Source of the DNA: Verrucolacustris sp044348085
GTDB taxonomy: Bacteria > Verrucomicrobiota > Verrucomicrobiia > Methylacidiphilales > Verrucolacustridaceae
Direction of reading: 5' to 3'
DNA length: 64,000 nt
Assembly (NCBI GenBank): GCA_044348085.1
Contig: JBIKTM010000001.1
Span: 164,096 to 228,095 of the forward strand
Under the pieces are notes generated by a model. The model was not told the origin of the DNA. It did not search any database and was given only the letters and a program-made list of their open reading frames with translations. Below, in pieces: positions 33,902 through 43,092 of the stretch (positions within the stretch are counted from its first letter, which is position 1; every line of letters starts with the position of its first letter). The position numbers and the translations under genes were made by a program.

Positions 33902-35128
33902 ATGAATTGGTCAATGGAAGTTTTTCAAGTAGACCAACAGCTCGTCTCTGCCCCGCTTCAGAACATAGCCCACGAAGTCTATCGGGCTCTGGACAAGATG
34001 GGAAAAGAGCCACCCCAAGGCGAGGTAGCCATTACCGCGGGGAGTCGGGGAATTTCCAATCTGGTAGCCATTACCAAGGCCGCAGGCGACTGGCTCCGTG
34101 AACACGGCGCTAAGCCGTTTCTCGTCCCCGCGATGGGGTCCCACAACGGTGCCACTGCAGCTGGCCAACAGAAGATGGTCGAGTCTCTCGGTCTTACCCC
34201 AGCTACCACGGGACTCGAAATCCGCTCCAGTATGGATTGCGTCAAACTCGGAACGGTTGATTCAGGGGATGTATGGATGGATCGGCACTGCTACGAATCC
34301 ACAGGAGTACTTGTCCTAAACCGAATCAAACTTCACACCTGCTTCTCGGGACCTGTCCAAAGCGGTCTCTCGAAAATGATGGTTGTAGGGATGGGAAAGA
34401 TTCACTCCGCCGAGACCTTCCACTCCGCCCGACCCGACCGCATGCCTCGCATCTTAGAGGAGATGGGATCCCTTCTCATCCAGTCCGGAAAGATCTTTGC
34501 TGGCCTCGCCCTACTCGAGGACGGGTTCGATGCCACCGCCGAAATCCACGCCCTTTCAGGCGAGAACATACTAAAAGAGGAGCCCGCCCTTCTGCAACGA
34601 CACCGCCACTACTTCCCTTCCTTACCCACAGATGAGCTCAACGTCCTGATCGTCGATGAAATCGGGAAAACCTTCAGTGGAACGGGTATGGACACCAATG
34701 TCATCGGTCGCCGCGGAGTCCATGGCTTTGAGGATCTAACCCGCCCCCGGATTAACACCATCGCCACTCTGGGCCTCGCCCCCCAAGCCCAAGGCAATGC
34801 CCTCGGGGTTGGTCTTTCCGATTTTATTACACGCCGACTCCGCGATTCGATCGACGAGAAGAAAACCTTCATCAACGCCTTCACCACCGGTGACATGCAG
34901 CGCATGGCCATTCCCTGCACCCTCAAGGATGATGAAGAGCTCATCGGGAAAATTAGTGAACGTTTTGGAAATGGCCGCTGGATGTTCATTCCAAACACGC
35001 TGCACCTAGAAAAGATTTTTGTGAGCGAGGATCTAGCTAAAGAACTTCAGAAACACCCGCGCTGCCGTGTCTCTTCCACACCAACCCCCCTATCTTTTTC
35101 GAATGGCCGGTTATCCCTCTTTTGTTAA
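33902..35128 (+). CDS. LarA-like (DUF2088) protein, possible nickel-pincer isomerase
   Basis: A 408-residue cytoplasmic protein. The stretches AITAGSRGISNL near 43, FLVPAMGSHNGATAAGQ near 75, VLVLNRIKLHTCFSGPVQSGLSKMMVVGMGK split over about 138-168 and VDEIGKTFSGTGMDTNVIGR near 255 resemble the LarA/DUF2088 superfamily, of which lactate racemase with its nickel-pincer nucleotide is the known member. Larger family diversity means other 2-hydroxyacid racemases or epimerases are possible. None of larB, larC or larE, which make the cofactor, is in this window. It follows pfkA after 97 bases without a gene. Confidence 0.6.
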   Translation: MNWSMEVFQVDQQLVSAPLQNIAHEVYRALDKMGKEPPQGEVAITAGSRGISNLVAITKAAGDWLREHGAKPFLVPAMGSHNGATAAGQQKMVESLGLTPATTGLEIRSSMDCVKLGTVDSGDVWMDRHCYESTGVLVLNRIKLHTCFSGPVQSGLSKMMVVGMGKIHSAETFHSARPDRMPRILEEMGSLLIQSGKIFAGLALLEDGFDATAEIHALSGENILKEEPALLQRHRHYFPSLPTDELNVLIVDEIGKTFSGTGMDTNVIGRRGVHGFEDLTRPRINTIATLGLAPQAQGNALGVGLSDFITRRLRDSIDEKKTFINAFTTGDMQRMAIPCTLKDDEELIGKISERFGNGRWMFIPNTLHLEKIFVSEDLAKELQKHPRCRVSSTPTPLSFSNGRLSLFC

Positions 35129-35144
35129 AGGACCCATTCCCTCC

Positions 35145-36281
35145 CTACTTCCTCAACTTCGCCACCATCCCTTCCCAATTCGGTTCCGGGGTGAGATGAC
35201 ACCAAGAGAATCTTAACGCCCCCACGATCTCATCCTTTTCGAGTCCCATCGCCTTCAAGACATGACTCGGTTGATAGCTGGCCGATGTGCAGGCAGAACC
35301 ATTCGAAACCGCTACCAGATCGCGGATTCTGACCATCGCTTCTTCTGCACTGATCCCAGGGAAGGAAATGTTGGCGGTATGCGGAAGGATCTGCCCCTCC
35401 TCACCATGCATCTTCGGATTCAACGGAGCGATCGACTGGAGAAACCTTTTTCGAAAATCGCGACACTTCTTTTCCCGAGGCCCGTGCTCCTTCTCCCCCA
35501 ATTCTGCGGCCAGACCCAAACCAGCTACCAAAGGAACCGGCAAAGTACCGGGCCTGAGCCCCTGCTCCTGCCCCCCCCCATATACCAATGGCATCAGCGG
35601 GGTCTTCTGTTTCTTTCGATGCCGGACAATCAATACCCCTACCCCCTTCGGACCGTAAATCTTGTGACCGCTCGCACTGATCAGGTCGATCCGATGATTC
35701 TTCAAGGGTTCAACCAGTTTTCCAAAGGTTTGCGCAGCATCCACGTGAAACCAGGCCGGATGATCCGCCAACCCCTCAGCCACTTCCGCAATCGGTTGAA
35801 TCACCCCTGTTTCATTGTTTGCGTGCATTAGGGAAACCAGCAGCGTCGAAGGCCGGACACGTTGCAACAGTTTTGCTGCATCGATTCGCCCGCTCTTCTC
35901 TGGCGCCACCCAATCCACCTCGAACCCGTCTTTCGCAAGCATCTCGATCGGCTCCAAAACCGCCTTGTGCTCGATCCGGCTGCTGACGATATGGGTTTTG
36001 CCGTGACTCCGCCCCCACTGTGCCAACCCCAGAATCGCCATGTTGTTACTTTCCGTCGCACCACTGGTGAAAATCACCTCCTCACTCTTTGAGTCCATCA
36101 ATCGGGCAATCCGATCCCTGGCTTGGTTGACCGCTGTCTTGGCGCGCTCCCCAAATGCATGGGTTCGACTCCCCTCGTTCCCATACTCCTCTTCAAAAAA
36201 GTGCCGAATCAACTTCCCCACTTCCGGCTCGAGTGGAGTCGTTGCATTACAGTCCATGTAGACGGGATGTGCGTTAGACAT
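35145..36281 (-). CDS. Cysteine desulfurase (NifS/IscS family)
   Basis: PLP enzyme that takes sulfur from cysteine for Fe-S clusters or thiolated cofactors. From the ATG at 36281 the protein has 378 residues: VYMDCNATTPLEPEV at the start, FTSGATESNNMAILG near 70, the PLP lysine in SASGHKIYGPKGVGVL near 200 and the catalytic Cys in NGSACTSASYQPSHVLKAMG near 322. The long Cys-loop with SACTS is that of NifS/IscS rather than SufS. Not linked to iscU or suf genes here; sulfur for ThiS or a TusC-like pair is a possible use. Confidence 0.88.
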   Translation of the reverse strand: MSNAHPVYMDCNATTPLEPEVGKLIRHFFEEEYGNEGSRTHAFGERAKTAVNQARDRIARLMDSKSEEVIFTSGATESNNMAILGLAQWGRSHGKTHIVSSRIEHKAVLEPIEMLAKDGFEVDWVAPEKSGRIDAAKLLQRVRPSTLLVSLMHANNETGVIQPIAEVAEGLADHPAWFHVDAAQTFGKLVEPLKNHRIDLISASGHKIYGPKGVGVLIVRHRKKQKTPLMPLVYGGGQEQGLRPGTLPVPLVAGLGLAAELGEKEHGPREKKCRDFRKRFLQSIAPLNPKMHGEEGQILPHTANISFPGISAEEAMVRIRDLVAVSNGSACTSASYQPSHVLKAMGLEKDEIVGALRFSWCHLTPEPNWEGMVAKLRK

Positions 36282-36345
36282 AAAGGAGCAAGCATGCCTC
36301 AAATTTCCAACTTTTCCAACACCCCTTTGCGACAACAAGCAGGGT

Positions 36346-36375
36346 TTGTCTCCACCCCTTTTCCTGTCATAGAAT
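36346..36375 (+). promoter_or_regulatory. Probable promoter of tRNA-Thr
   Basis: TTGTCT at 36346-36351 and TAGAAT at 36370-36375 with an 18-base spacer; the -10 box ends 9 bases before the tRNA. Four of six -35 bases match the sigma-70 consensus. Confidence 0.45.
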
Positions 36376-36384
36376 CACCCTCTC

Positions 36385-36456
36385 GCCGGAGTAGCTCAGT
36401 GGTAGAGCATCTGTTTCGTAAACAGAGGGTCACGGGTTCAATCCCCGTCTCCGGCT
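36385..36456 (+). tRNA. tRNA-Thr (anticodon CGU)
   Basis: A 72-base cloverleaf: acceptor GCCGGAG with CTCCGGC, D arm GCTC-AGTGGTA-GAGC, anticodon stem CTGTT/AACAG around loop with CGT, T arm CGGG-TTCAATC-CCCG. Discriminator T at 36456; CCA is not encoded. Reads ACG codons. A T5 run follows just downstream. Confidence 0.95.
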
Positions 36457-36463
36457 CGTTTTT

Positions 36464-37399
36464 CTAAAGCCCACCTCTCGCAAGAACTTTCTCTGCTACC
36501 TCAATTCCACTTTTCCAGACCGACTCAACTCTCGAATCTGAGACCGAGTCTCCACACAAATAAAGCCCATCAGCCAAAGCAGAGGTCTTCTCTGTACCAC
36601 GACCCCTTCTTGCATAACGCCAGCGATGCCCAAAAGTCATACCTCTTTTATCCGGGCTTAGCCCCCAACTCCTCTCCAATCGTTCCGAAAGATCGCTCAA
36701 CCACTCTGCAGGGTCTTTTTCTAAATGTTTCTGACTGTAGGCCGTGGATGCCTGAATTACATACACACTTTTTCCGCCTTGGATTCGACCCTCCTTCGCA
36801 TTCTCACAGCCCACCCAAGCCAAAGGCTCATGGCCCGTTGAATCCAAAGTCGCATACTTTGATCCGTCCCATGGGATCAAATATTCGAGGCAGGCTGTAA
36901 GGTTAGGCTCAAAGGCAACCTGACTTACTGCCAATCCAAAGAGAGCCGCACTCTGTGGCCATGGAGCACAACTCACGACCGCATGATACTCCTCACCCAA
37001 CACCTTCCACCCCTTCCCCTCTTGAACTACACGTGCAGCTTCGCACTCTTTCCTCACATCCAACCCTTCGGCCAAAAGGGAACCCAGCCGATTGTTGCCG
37101 TTCGCTAAATAAAATCTTTCTTCCCCAGCACGATAAATCTGTTTTTCCGAAAGAATCGGTTTTTCTATCTTCTTGAGTTGGCCACCCGCCAACTGCTCCA
37201 ACTCGCTCCGAATTCCTTCATTCCTCAAGGTGAAATATTGGGCTCCGGTATCAACCAGATGCTCCCCAAACTTTCTTGTCGCACAACGACCCCCCAAACT
37301 TCGCGACTTCTCCAGTACGACAACCCGATGACCTGCCTCTGCCAGTTTCCGGGCACACACGAGCCCGCTGATTCCCGCTCCAATGACCGCAATTTGCAT
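36464..37399 (-). CDS. FAD-dependent amine oxidoreductase, renalase-like
   Basis: A 311-residue flavoprotein. The N-terminal FAD motif IAVIGAGISGLVCARKLAEAGHRV is followed by VVLEKSRSLGGRCATRKF (the RxGGR-type second motif) and DTGAQYFTLR, the pattern of renalase and other small NAD(P)/FAD oxidoreductases. The C-terminal LADGLYLCGDSVSDSRVESVWKSG (about 275-300) is the usual ending of the FAD domain. Renalases in bacteria repair isomeric NAD(P)H, but the substrate here is not shown. It diverges from the YkgJ-like gene. Confidence 0.8.
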   Translation of the reverse strand: MQIAVIGAGISGLVCARKLAEAGHRVVVLEKSRSLGGRCATRKFGEHLVDTGAQYFTLRNEGIRSELEQLAGGQLKKIEKPILSEKQIYRAGEERFYLANGNNRLGSLLAEGLDVRKECEAARVVQEGKGWKVLGEEYHAVVSCAPWPQSAALFGLAVSQVAFEPNLTACLEYLIPWDGSKYATLDSTGHEPLAWVGCENAKEGRIQGGKSVYVIQASTAYSQKHLEKDPAEWLSDLSERLERSWGLSPDKRGMTFGHRWRYARRGRGTEKTSALADGLYLCGDSVSDSRVESVWKSGIEVAEKVLARGGL

Positions 37400-37478
37400 A
37401 CTATCTTCCTGCCATCCCCCCGCCGATCTACCAGCCCTGCCTTTTCCCCAACCCCCTTTGCCCTATAGGATAACTTTC

Positions 37479-37901
37479 TTGAAAGCAGCCCTTGCCAGCA
37501 TACGTAGCGTCTATGCAGATCTTGCCCAGAGACCCGTTCAGCGGGATTGCATCCGCCGAACCGAATGCTGCCAATTTAAGCTTACTGGGAAAACCCCCCA
37601 ACTAACCCGCGGCGAGGCCCTCCTTGCTGCCCACGGCTTCCGTGCTTCCGGACGGAAAGAGCTACCCCAACCTACCGACGGCTCCTGTCCCTTTCTCCAA
37701 CCCAAGACCCAAAAGTGCCTCATTTATGAATCCCGCCCCTTCGGTTGCCGAACTCACTTCTGCCAACCCGCAGGTGGGCCTATGGATCGCAAAGATGTCC
37801 TCGATCTCATTCGTCGATTAGAGCAGATCGACTCGGAACTCGGTGGTGACGGCCCACACGCCCTGACCCAAGCCGTTTCTTGGGCACTCGAACAAAAATG
37901 A
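37479..37901 (+). CDS. YkgJ-family Cys-cluster protein
   Basis: Small protein of 140 residues from the TTG at 37479, which has an AGGA ribosome site 8 bases upstream; the open frame extends to 37383 but overlaps the divergent gene's start. Cys residues in DCIRRTECCQFKL, GSCPFLQPKTQKCLIYESRPFGCRTHFC fit the CxxC...C pattern thought to bind a zinc or Fe-S centre (YkgJ/UPF0153). YkgJ proteins have no clear function. The stop overlaps the HI0933-type gene by ATGA, so the two are probably cotranscribed. Confidence 0.7.
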   Translation: MKAALASIRSVYADLAQRPVQRDCIRRTECCQFKLTGKTPQLTRGEALLAAHGFRASGRKELPQPTDGSCPFLQPKTQKCLIYESRPFGCRTHFCQPAGGPMDRKDVLDLIRRLEQIDSELGGDGPHALTQAVSWALEQK

Positions 37902-39121
37902 ACTCCCCTCGCATCATTATTGCAGGTGGCGGTGCAGCCGGCTTTTTTGCCTCAATCTCGGCGGCAGAGTTGAATCCCCGGGCACAAGTCCTCCTCCTTG
38001 AAAAAACTCCTCACCTTCTCTCCAAAGTCCGCATCTCAGGCGGAGGTCGATGTAATGTCACCCACGCTTGCTTTGATCCACGCGAGCTGTCCACCCGCTA
38101 CCCCCGCGGTGGCCGTGCCCTCATCGGCCCACTCACACGATTCGGCCCAACTGAGACGGTCAACTGGTTTCAATCCCGCGGTGTTAAACTTAAAACCGAG
38201 TCAGATGGACGAATGTTCCCCACCACCGACTCCTCCCAAACCATTATCGACTGCCTGACCCAAGCTTCGCAAAAAGCCAAAGTAAAGATCCTCACGGAAC
38301 ACGGAGTCCAATCACTTCAGAGATCTCCTGAGGGAGGTTTCATGCTTCGCCTAACCTCAGGCTCCACGATGGAGTCCGACCGTTTTCTTTGGGCAGCCGG
38401 AGGATGTCGCCCAGAATCCCACCCTTGTACTGCCCTCGGCCATACTCTCTCTCCACCTGTTCCCTCCCTATTTACTTTTCACATTGATCAACCTTGGCTG
38501 AACGAACTCGCAGGTCTCTCACTCGATTCAGTCGAGGTTTCTGTACCCGAAACCGATCTGCGTGAGTCCGGTCCTCTTCTAATCACTCACTCAGGCCTAA
38601 GCGGTCCCGCCATCCTACGTCTTTCCGCATGGGGCGCTCGCCCCCTCCACTCCCTCAACTATAATTTTCCGCTAATAATCAACTGGCTTCCTCACTCATC
38701 ACCCGACGAGATTCTCCGTGAAATTCAAGACCGCAGGGAAACGATCGGAGCCCAAATGGTTCTAAAGTCCAAAGGTGCTAACCTGCCCTCGCGCCTATGG
38801 GAGAAGCTTGCCCTCCTTGCTGGAATCACTCCGGAAGATCGTTGGTCGAAGTTAAGTCGCGAATCCGCAAATCGCCTTGTTCAAGTCCTCACCGCCACCA
38901 AACTCCAGATCACGGGCAAAAGCATGAATAAGGAAGAGTTCGTCACCTGCGGTGGCATCCCCTTAAAAGAAATTGAGACTAAAACCATGCAAAGTCGCGT
39001 TGCGCCGAATCTCTACTTCGCTGGAGAAGCCCTCGATATCGACGGCATTACAGGAGGTTACAATTTTCAATCCGCTTGGACTACAGGCTGGATTGCTGGC
39101 CAATCGATGGTTGCGACCTAA
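37898..39121 (+). CDS. HI0933/BaiN-like FAD-dependent oxidoreductase
   Basis: A 407-residue flavoprotein of the YhiN/HI0933 family, of unproven substrate. It opens with IIIAGGGAAGFFASISAAEL (FAD ADP-binding motif), has LLEKTPHLLSKVRISGGGRCNVTHA near 38 and FVTCGGIPLKEIETKTMQSRVAPNLYFAGEALDIDGITGGYNFQSAW split over about 348-396, the conserved C-terminal region. The ATG is fixed by ATGA overlap with the YkgJ-like gene. Stop overlaps the convergent GT9 stop by four bases. Confidence 0.85.
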   Translation: MNSPRIIIAGGGAAGFFASISAAELNPRAQVLLLEKTPHLLSKVRISGGGRCNVTHACFDPRELSTRYPRGGRALIGPLTRFGPTETVNWFQSRGVKLKTESDGRMFPTTDSSQTIIDCLTQASQKAKVKILTEHGVQSLQRSPEGGFMLRLTSGSTMESDRFLWAAGGCRPESHPCTALGHTLSPPVPSLFTFHIDQPWLNELAGLSLDSVEVSVPETDLRESGPLLITHSGLSGPAILRLSAWGARPLHSLNYNFPLIINWLPHSSPDEILREIQDRRETIGAQMVLKSKGANLPSRLWEKLALLAGITPEDRWSKLSRESANRLVQVLTATKLQITGKSMNKEEFVTCGGIPLKEIETKTMQSRVAPNLYFAGEALDIDGITGGYNFQSAWTTGWIAGQSMVAT

Positions 39122-40023
39122 TTTCCAATCATCGTATCAACCCACTCCGCCCACTCTCCCTCACTCGGCCATCTACCCCCGCCACTCCAGCAATGAACCC
39201 TTTCCCCGTGGGGCGCCCACAAGGTCGGATCCGTCGGGCCAAAAAGAATTCCACACTTGGCTCTACTCCAACCTGCTAAGTGACTGATTCCACTGTCATG
39301 CCCTAAATACAGATCCGAACTCTGCAGTTGATGAAATACTTCAGGGAGAGTCAGATTTTGGGCCCAGCGGTGATCCCCTCTTTTCCAGATTTCAGAAAGC
39401 TGCCCCTCCAATCCCGCCTCCGCCTCTCCGGCTAACCAAGTCACCGCAAAGTCATGCTTTCGAGCCAATACCTCAAGCTCCTTAACCCAATCCTGGATGG
39501 GCCAGTTCTTCTTAGTCCCTCCACTACCAGCATGAATGACCCATGAAGGTTTCTTCCGTTGGATTTTCATGCCCCCCTTTAATTTCCCCCCAAATAATCG
39601 ACGGGAATCACCCGCGCTGGCCCCTAACTTCCTAACGGGCTGGGCTAAATGTTTCCATGCCGCCTCCTTGGGATTCCTTGGATCGTGGGAAATAAACTCC
39701 CCTGTGCCACCTGCCCTCTTCCAATTCGTAAAAAAGATCTCATCTGGATCAAAAAGATATGAAATCGTCAGATCAAACTCAGTGAAGTAGTCCGACCACT
39801 CCGCATCCAGCTTGCCCCCTTTCGCATAGAAACTAGCCAGTCCAGGTTGGTCGATGGGTCGAACGGCTTGGATCGCACCTTCACCTACTACTAAATCTCC
39901 AAATTTTTTTCCGACGACCATCTCAATGTCAGAATCAGGCCACTTTTCCCTAAGCCCCGCCACCGCAGGTAGCGTGAGTAAAAAGTCTCCCAACGCGCCA
40001 CCGCGCAGAACAAGGATCTTCAT
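39118..40023 (-). CDS. Glycosyltransferase family 9 (heptosyltransferase-like)
   Basis: A 301-residue GT-B enzyme related to ADP-heptose:LPS heptosyltransferases that build the LPS core. It opens with KILVLRGGALGDFLLTLPAVAGLREKWP, the family's N-terminal motif; WVIHAGSGGTKKNWP near 160 and SDLYLGHDSGISHLAGW near 230 form the donor site. Cytoplasmic, acting at the inner membrane. No rfa cluster surrounds it and the usual C-terminal half is slightly shortened, so the transferred sugar is uncertain. Confidence 0.8.
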   Translation of the reverse strand: MKILVLRGGALGDFLLTLPAVAGLREKWPDSDIEMVVGKKFGDLVVGEGAIQAVRPIDQPGLASFYAKGGKLDAEWSDYFTEFDLTISYLFDPDEIFFTNWKRAGGTGEFISHDPRNPKEAAWKHLAQPVRKLGASAGDSRRLFGGKLKGGMKIQRKKPSWVIHAGSGGTKKNWPIQDWVKELEVLARKHDFAVTWLAGEAEAGLEGQLSEIWKRGDHRWAQNLTLPEVFHQLQSSDLYLGHDSGISHLAGWSRAKCGILFGPTDPTLWAPHGERVHCWSGGGRWPSEGEWAEWVDTMIGN

Positions 40024-40051
40024 TTCAAAAAGGACCTAATGGCCCCTCGAT

Positions 40052-40603
40052 TCAATACACGAAAAGGCCCAGACCCAATAGTGCCACCCCAAAGAGGACT
40101 CCCAATGCCATAAAAAATCTCCCTCTTCCTGGGGTGGCCAATCCCCAAGTAATCGCATCCCTTAAAAGGTAAGGCGCTCCCACCATTACCATCCCTTCCA
40201 CAATGATGAGGTAGGCATAGGACACAACGATGAGACGTCCTGCATCATCCCGCAGGAATGCGGCATCCAGAAAAACATCACCCGCCAGAAGAAACAGAAT
40301 CCCCAAGGATCGGACCGCGATAAATTCCCGAACATACAGCCAACTGGTGACCCCTAATCCCACGACTCCTAAAACAAAGAGTGGGCGAAACCGCGTATAT
40401 TCCATCAGGTTGATCGTTCCCGCTAGCCATGCCGACCATCCCGTGGCCAAAGCCAAAAGCAACCCTCCAAACCCATCTCCCCGTGGAAAGCTGCGGATCC
40501 ACTGAGTGGCCTGTCGATAATCCAACAGCCCCCATCCGTGAGTTAGAAGGAGTCCCAACCCCGCCCACACGGAAACCTGCGAAAGCGAAAAAGAGTAAAT
40601 CAT
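40052..40603 (-). CDS. Multi-span membrane protein, unknown
   Basis: A 183-residue protein with about five or six hydrophobic helices (about 8-26, 45-65, 72-90, 98-115, 125-145, 160-180). No charge pattern or motif that I recognise. It starts eight bases after the miaB stop, so it is likely cotranscribed. Its stop lies just upstream of the GT9 gene. Function unknown. Confidence 0.55.
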   Translation of the reverse strand: MIYSFSLSQVSVWAGLGLLLTHGWGLLDYRQATQWIRSFPRGDGFGGLLLALATGWSAWLAGTINLMEYTRFRPLFVLGVVGLGVTSWLYVREFIAVRSLGILFLLAGDVFLDAAFLRDDAGRLIVVSYAYLIIVEGMVMVGAPYLLRDAITWGLATPGRGRFFMALGVLFGVALLGLGLFVY

Positions 40604-40610
40604 ATGATTC

Positions 40611-41963
40611 TTAATTTAGAATGGCAGGGTCTGCGTAATCGGTAAATCCTGTCGATTCCACAATTCGCACAGTTAGCAACTGCCCCAAGTGACGTGCCCC
40701 CCCATCAAAAACTACCGGTCGGTTTTGCCTCGACCGGCCAGTCAAACGACTCTCGTTTGTTTTGCTGGGGCCCTCCACTAAGATCTCCGTAAGTGTTCCC
40801 ACACGCTTGGGTGCGCTTACTGCAACCTGACGATCCAGTAAATCGAGCAAAGCTCTGTTCCAAGCCTCTTTCACGCTCTCCGCAACTTCGGGCTCCTGAC
40901 TCTTGGCCGCCCGAGTCCCATCCCGCTGCGAATACCGAAAAATAAAACCGTTATCAAACTCCACCTGCTCCATCAAACGATAGGTTTGCTGAAACTCTTC
41001 CTCCGTTTCCCCAGGATATCCCACAATCACATCAGTAGTAATTCCGATGCTGGGGCAGGCTTTGCGAACCTTATCGATGATGTCTTTATACTGCTCGACA
41101 GTATAACCACGCCCCATTTCTTTCAGAAGACGATTGGAACCAGACTGCACAGGCAAATGAAGATGCTCGCACAGCTTGCTCAACCTCCCATAGCAACCAA
41201 TCAGATCCTCTTTCATTCCACGTGGATGTGGCGAGGTAAAACGAATCCGCTCCAACCCATCCACAGCCTGCAACTCCTCCAACAACTGAACAAAGGCGCT
41301 TTTTCCGCGCACCGAGGGAATTTCCCTCCGTCCGTACATATTCACGATCTGACCCAGCAACGTGACCTCCCGAATCCCCTTTTTCACAAGGCTCCGAACC
41401 TCAGTAACGATCTCCGCAATCGGACGGGACCTCTCCTTCCCTCGCGTCGTCGGGACAATGCAGAAAGAGCAGTGCATGTCGCACCCCTGCATGACAGAAA
41501 CAAAAGCAGTGACTTGCTTCGGAATCAGAACGTGGTCCCGAATCGTCTTTTCCGACCCCTCCTCCTCACCCACATCGGCAAAGAACCTGGGTCGCCCCCC
41601 CAAGCGTGCTTCCCGTGCCTCCATCACCAGATCCGCTACCCGGTGGAATTTTTGGGTTCCGACAACGAGATCCAGACCTTTCATCTCCTTTTCCAAGGAC
41701 TCCCCTTTTCTTTGAGCCATGCAACCAAGAAAGCCCAAAACCACGCCAGGATTCTTTTTCCGAAGGGCCTTCAGATTGCTCATTTTCCGTAGAGCTTTCT
41801 TCTCCGCCAGATCGCGAACGCTACACGTGTTGAGCAAAATAACGTCCGCTTCCTTCTCGGTTTTTGCACGCTGATAGCCGCGATCCATGAGTTGGCGTGC
41901 CACCTGCTCGGTATCCCGCTCATTCATCTGGCAACCGTAAGTTTTAAGGAAAACGGAAGGCAT
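40611..41963 (-). CDS. miaB: tRNA-2-methylthio-N6-dimethylallyladenosine synthase MiaB
   Basis: Radical SAM methylthiotransferase that modifies A37 of tRNAs reading U-starting codons. The 450-residue protein has the three N-terminal cluster cysteines (Cys11 in YGCQMNERD, Cys47 in NTCSVRD, Cys81 in LGCMAQ), the radical SAM CxxxCxxC (Cys161, 165, 168: GCDMHCSFC), HLPVQSGSNRLLKEMGRGYT near 275 and a C-terminal TRAM domain. Its substrate i6A is made by MiaA from DMAPP, a product of ispH. Followed by a membrane protein gene. Confidence 0.95.
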   Translation of the reverse strand: MPSVFLKTYGCQMNERDTEQVARQLMDRGYQRAKTEKEADVILLNTCSVRDLAEKKALRKMSNLKALRKKNPGVVLGFLGCMAQRKGESLEKEMKGLDLVVGTQKFHRVADLVMEAREARLGGRPRFFADVGEEEGSEKTIRDHVLIPKQVTAFVSVMQGCDMHCSFCIVPTTRGKERSRPIAEIVTEVRSLVKKGIREVTLLGQIVNMYGRREIPSVRGKSAFVQLLEELQAVDGLERIRFTSPHPRGMKEDLIGCYGRLSKLCEHLHLPVQSGSNRLLKEMGRGYTVEQYKDIIDKVRKACPSIGITTDVIVGYPGETEEEFQQTYRLMEQVEFDNGFIFRYSQRDGTRAAKSQEPEVAESVKEAWNRALLDLLDRQVAVSAPKRVGTLTEILVEGPSKTNESRLTGRSRQNRPVVFDGGARHLGQLLTVRIVESTGFTDYADPAILN

Positions 41964-42015
41964 ACCCTAAGATCCTGCCCCAATTACAGGCGAAGGAGAA
42001 TCCCCAAAGACAGGA

Positions 42016-42273
42016 TTAAGCAAAGAGTCGTTTATTGAAGTGTCCGCGCAAAAACCGGTAAAAAGCAAGAGGGAGCGGAAGAACAAAGAAAAAAGCCGCA
42101 GGCACAAGAACCGCAGGATGACAAAAGCCTTCATCGATTTTTACAATTCCTTCCCAAAGCAAGGCCACAAATCCAAGACCAGCACCCCAGTAACTCAAAG
42201 GCATAATAACAGCCCGGAAGTTTTCTTTTTCCTTAAGACGATGAATCCTGTCCGAACGCATGTTCCAATCCAT
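42016..42273 (-). CDS. Small two-span membrane protein, unknown
   Basis: An 85-residue protein with a charged N-terminus and two hydrophobic segments (about 25-42 and 52-72), then a basic tail (RFLRGHFNKRLFA). No family recognised. It starts 48 bases after the tatC stop on the same strand and may ride in the same transcript; it is followed by miaB. Confidence 0.45.
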   Translation of the reverse strand: MDWNMRSDRIHRLKEKENFRAVIMPLSYWGAGLGFVALLWEGIVKIDEGFCHPAVLVPAAFFFVLPLPLAFYRFLRGHFNKRLFA

Positions 42274-42321
42274 GGCGATGAGCTTTTTCTAAAAACTCAT
42301 CCGCCCAATGACAATTAAAAT

Positions 42322-43092
42322 CTAAGAGTGACTCAGGGAATCGCTTTGTTTTCGATTATGTCTTTCGGCCCAACCCATCCCCGCCAATCCCAGCTCAAAA
42401 AGTGCGTACAAGGGCACAAACATGAGACCGAGGTTAAAAGGATCAGAGGTTGGAGTGACGCAGGCCGCCAGCACCAACAAGGCTACCACTGCATGTCGCC
42501 GGTGCTCCGAAACCACTTTTTGCTCGAGAATCCCAAGCCGCGCTAAAATGACCATGACTAGGGGAAGCTCAAAAGACAGACCGAAGCCGACCAGCATCTG
42601 AAGAGCGAAATCAGTGTAACTCGTCATAGTCCAACTGGTCTCCAACCCCAACCAGCGGTTGAAATCCTGAAAGAAACGCAACGCTCTTGGCAGAACCAAG
42701 AAGTAACAGAAAAGTGCCCCTCCCAAAAAAAGAACTGTCCCCACCAAAAAGACCGGAAGCAACAAACCGCGCTCCCTTACATCGAGAGCTGGCAAAAGAT
42801 ATTGTCCGAGAAAGAATAGAACCATTGGGAGGGACAGAAGAATTCCCGCCCCGATTCCGATCTGCAGGGTCACTGTCATTGGATCGGTCACCTGAAGCGC
42901 CAACAAGGCGCTCGGAGCCGGCTGCGCCAAACCCTCCTGCGCCTGCGTCAGAGGCCAGCGTAGGATTTCCATCACACGACCGATACTCATCACCCCGAGA
43001 ATCGATCCTGCCCCAATCGCAGCCGCACATTTCAGAATTACCCCTCGCAGATCCTCCAAATGATCCAAAAACGGCTTCTCGCTGTCTTTCAT
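42322..43092 (-). CDS. tatC: Sec-independent protein translocase TatC
   Basis: Core of the twin-arginine export channel, six membrane helices, 256 residues from the ATG at 43092. The N-terminus KPFLDHLEDLRGVILK is the family's cytoplasmic signal-peptide docking segment; helices lie near 20-40, 75-98, 115-138, 155-178, 200-215 and 222-238, and FELPLVMVILARLGIL near 177 is conserved. The ATG sits in a TAATG overlap with the fthC stop and has GGAGAAA upstream; an in-frame ATG at 43107 is an alternative. tatA and tatB are not in the window. Confidence 0.93.
   Translation of the reverse strand: MKDSEKPFLDHLEDLRGVILKCAAAIGAGSILGVMSIGRVMEILRWPLTQAQEGLAQPAPSALLALQVTDPMTVTLQIGIGAGILLSLPMVLFFLGQYLLPALDVRERGLLLPVFLVGTVLFLGGALFCYFLVLPRALRFFQDFNRWLGLETSWTMTSYTDFALQMLVGFGLSFELPLVMVILARLGILEQKVVSEHRRHAVVALLVLAACVTPTSDPFNLGLMFVPLYALFELGLAGMGWAERHNRKQSDSLSHS

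Noticed and set aside
40986..41792. Plus-strand ORF of 268 codons
   Set aside because: Antisense of miaB. No domain pattern; miaB motifs on the other strand are complete.
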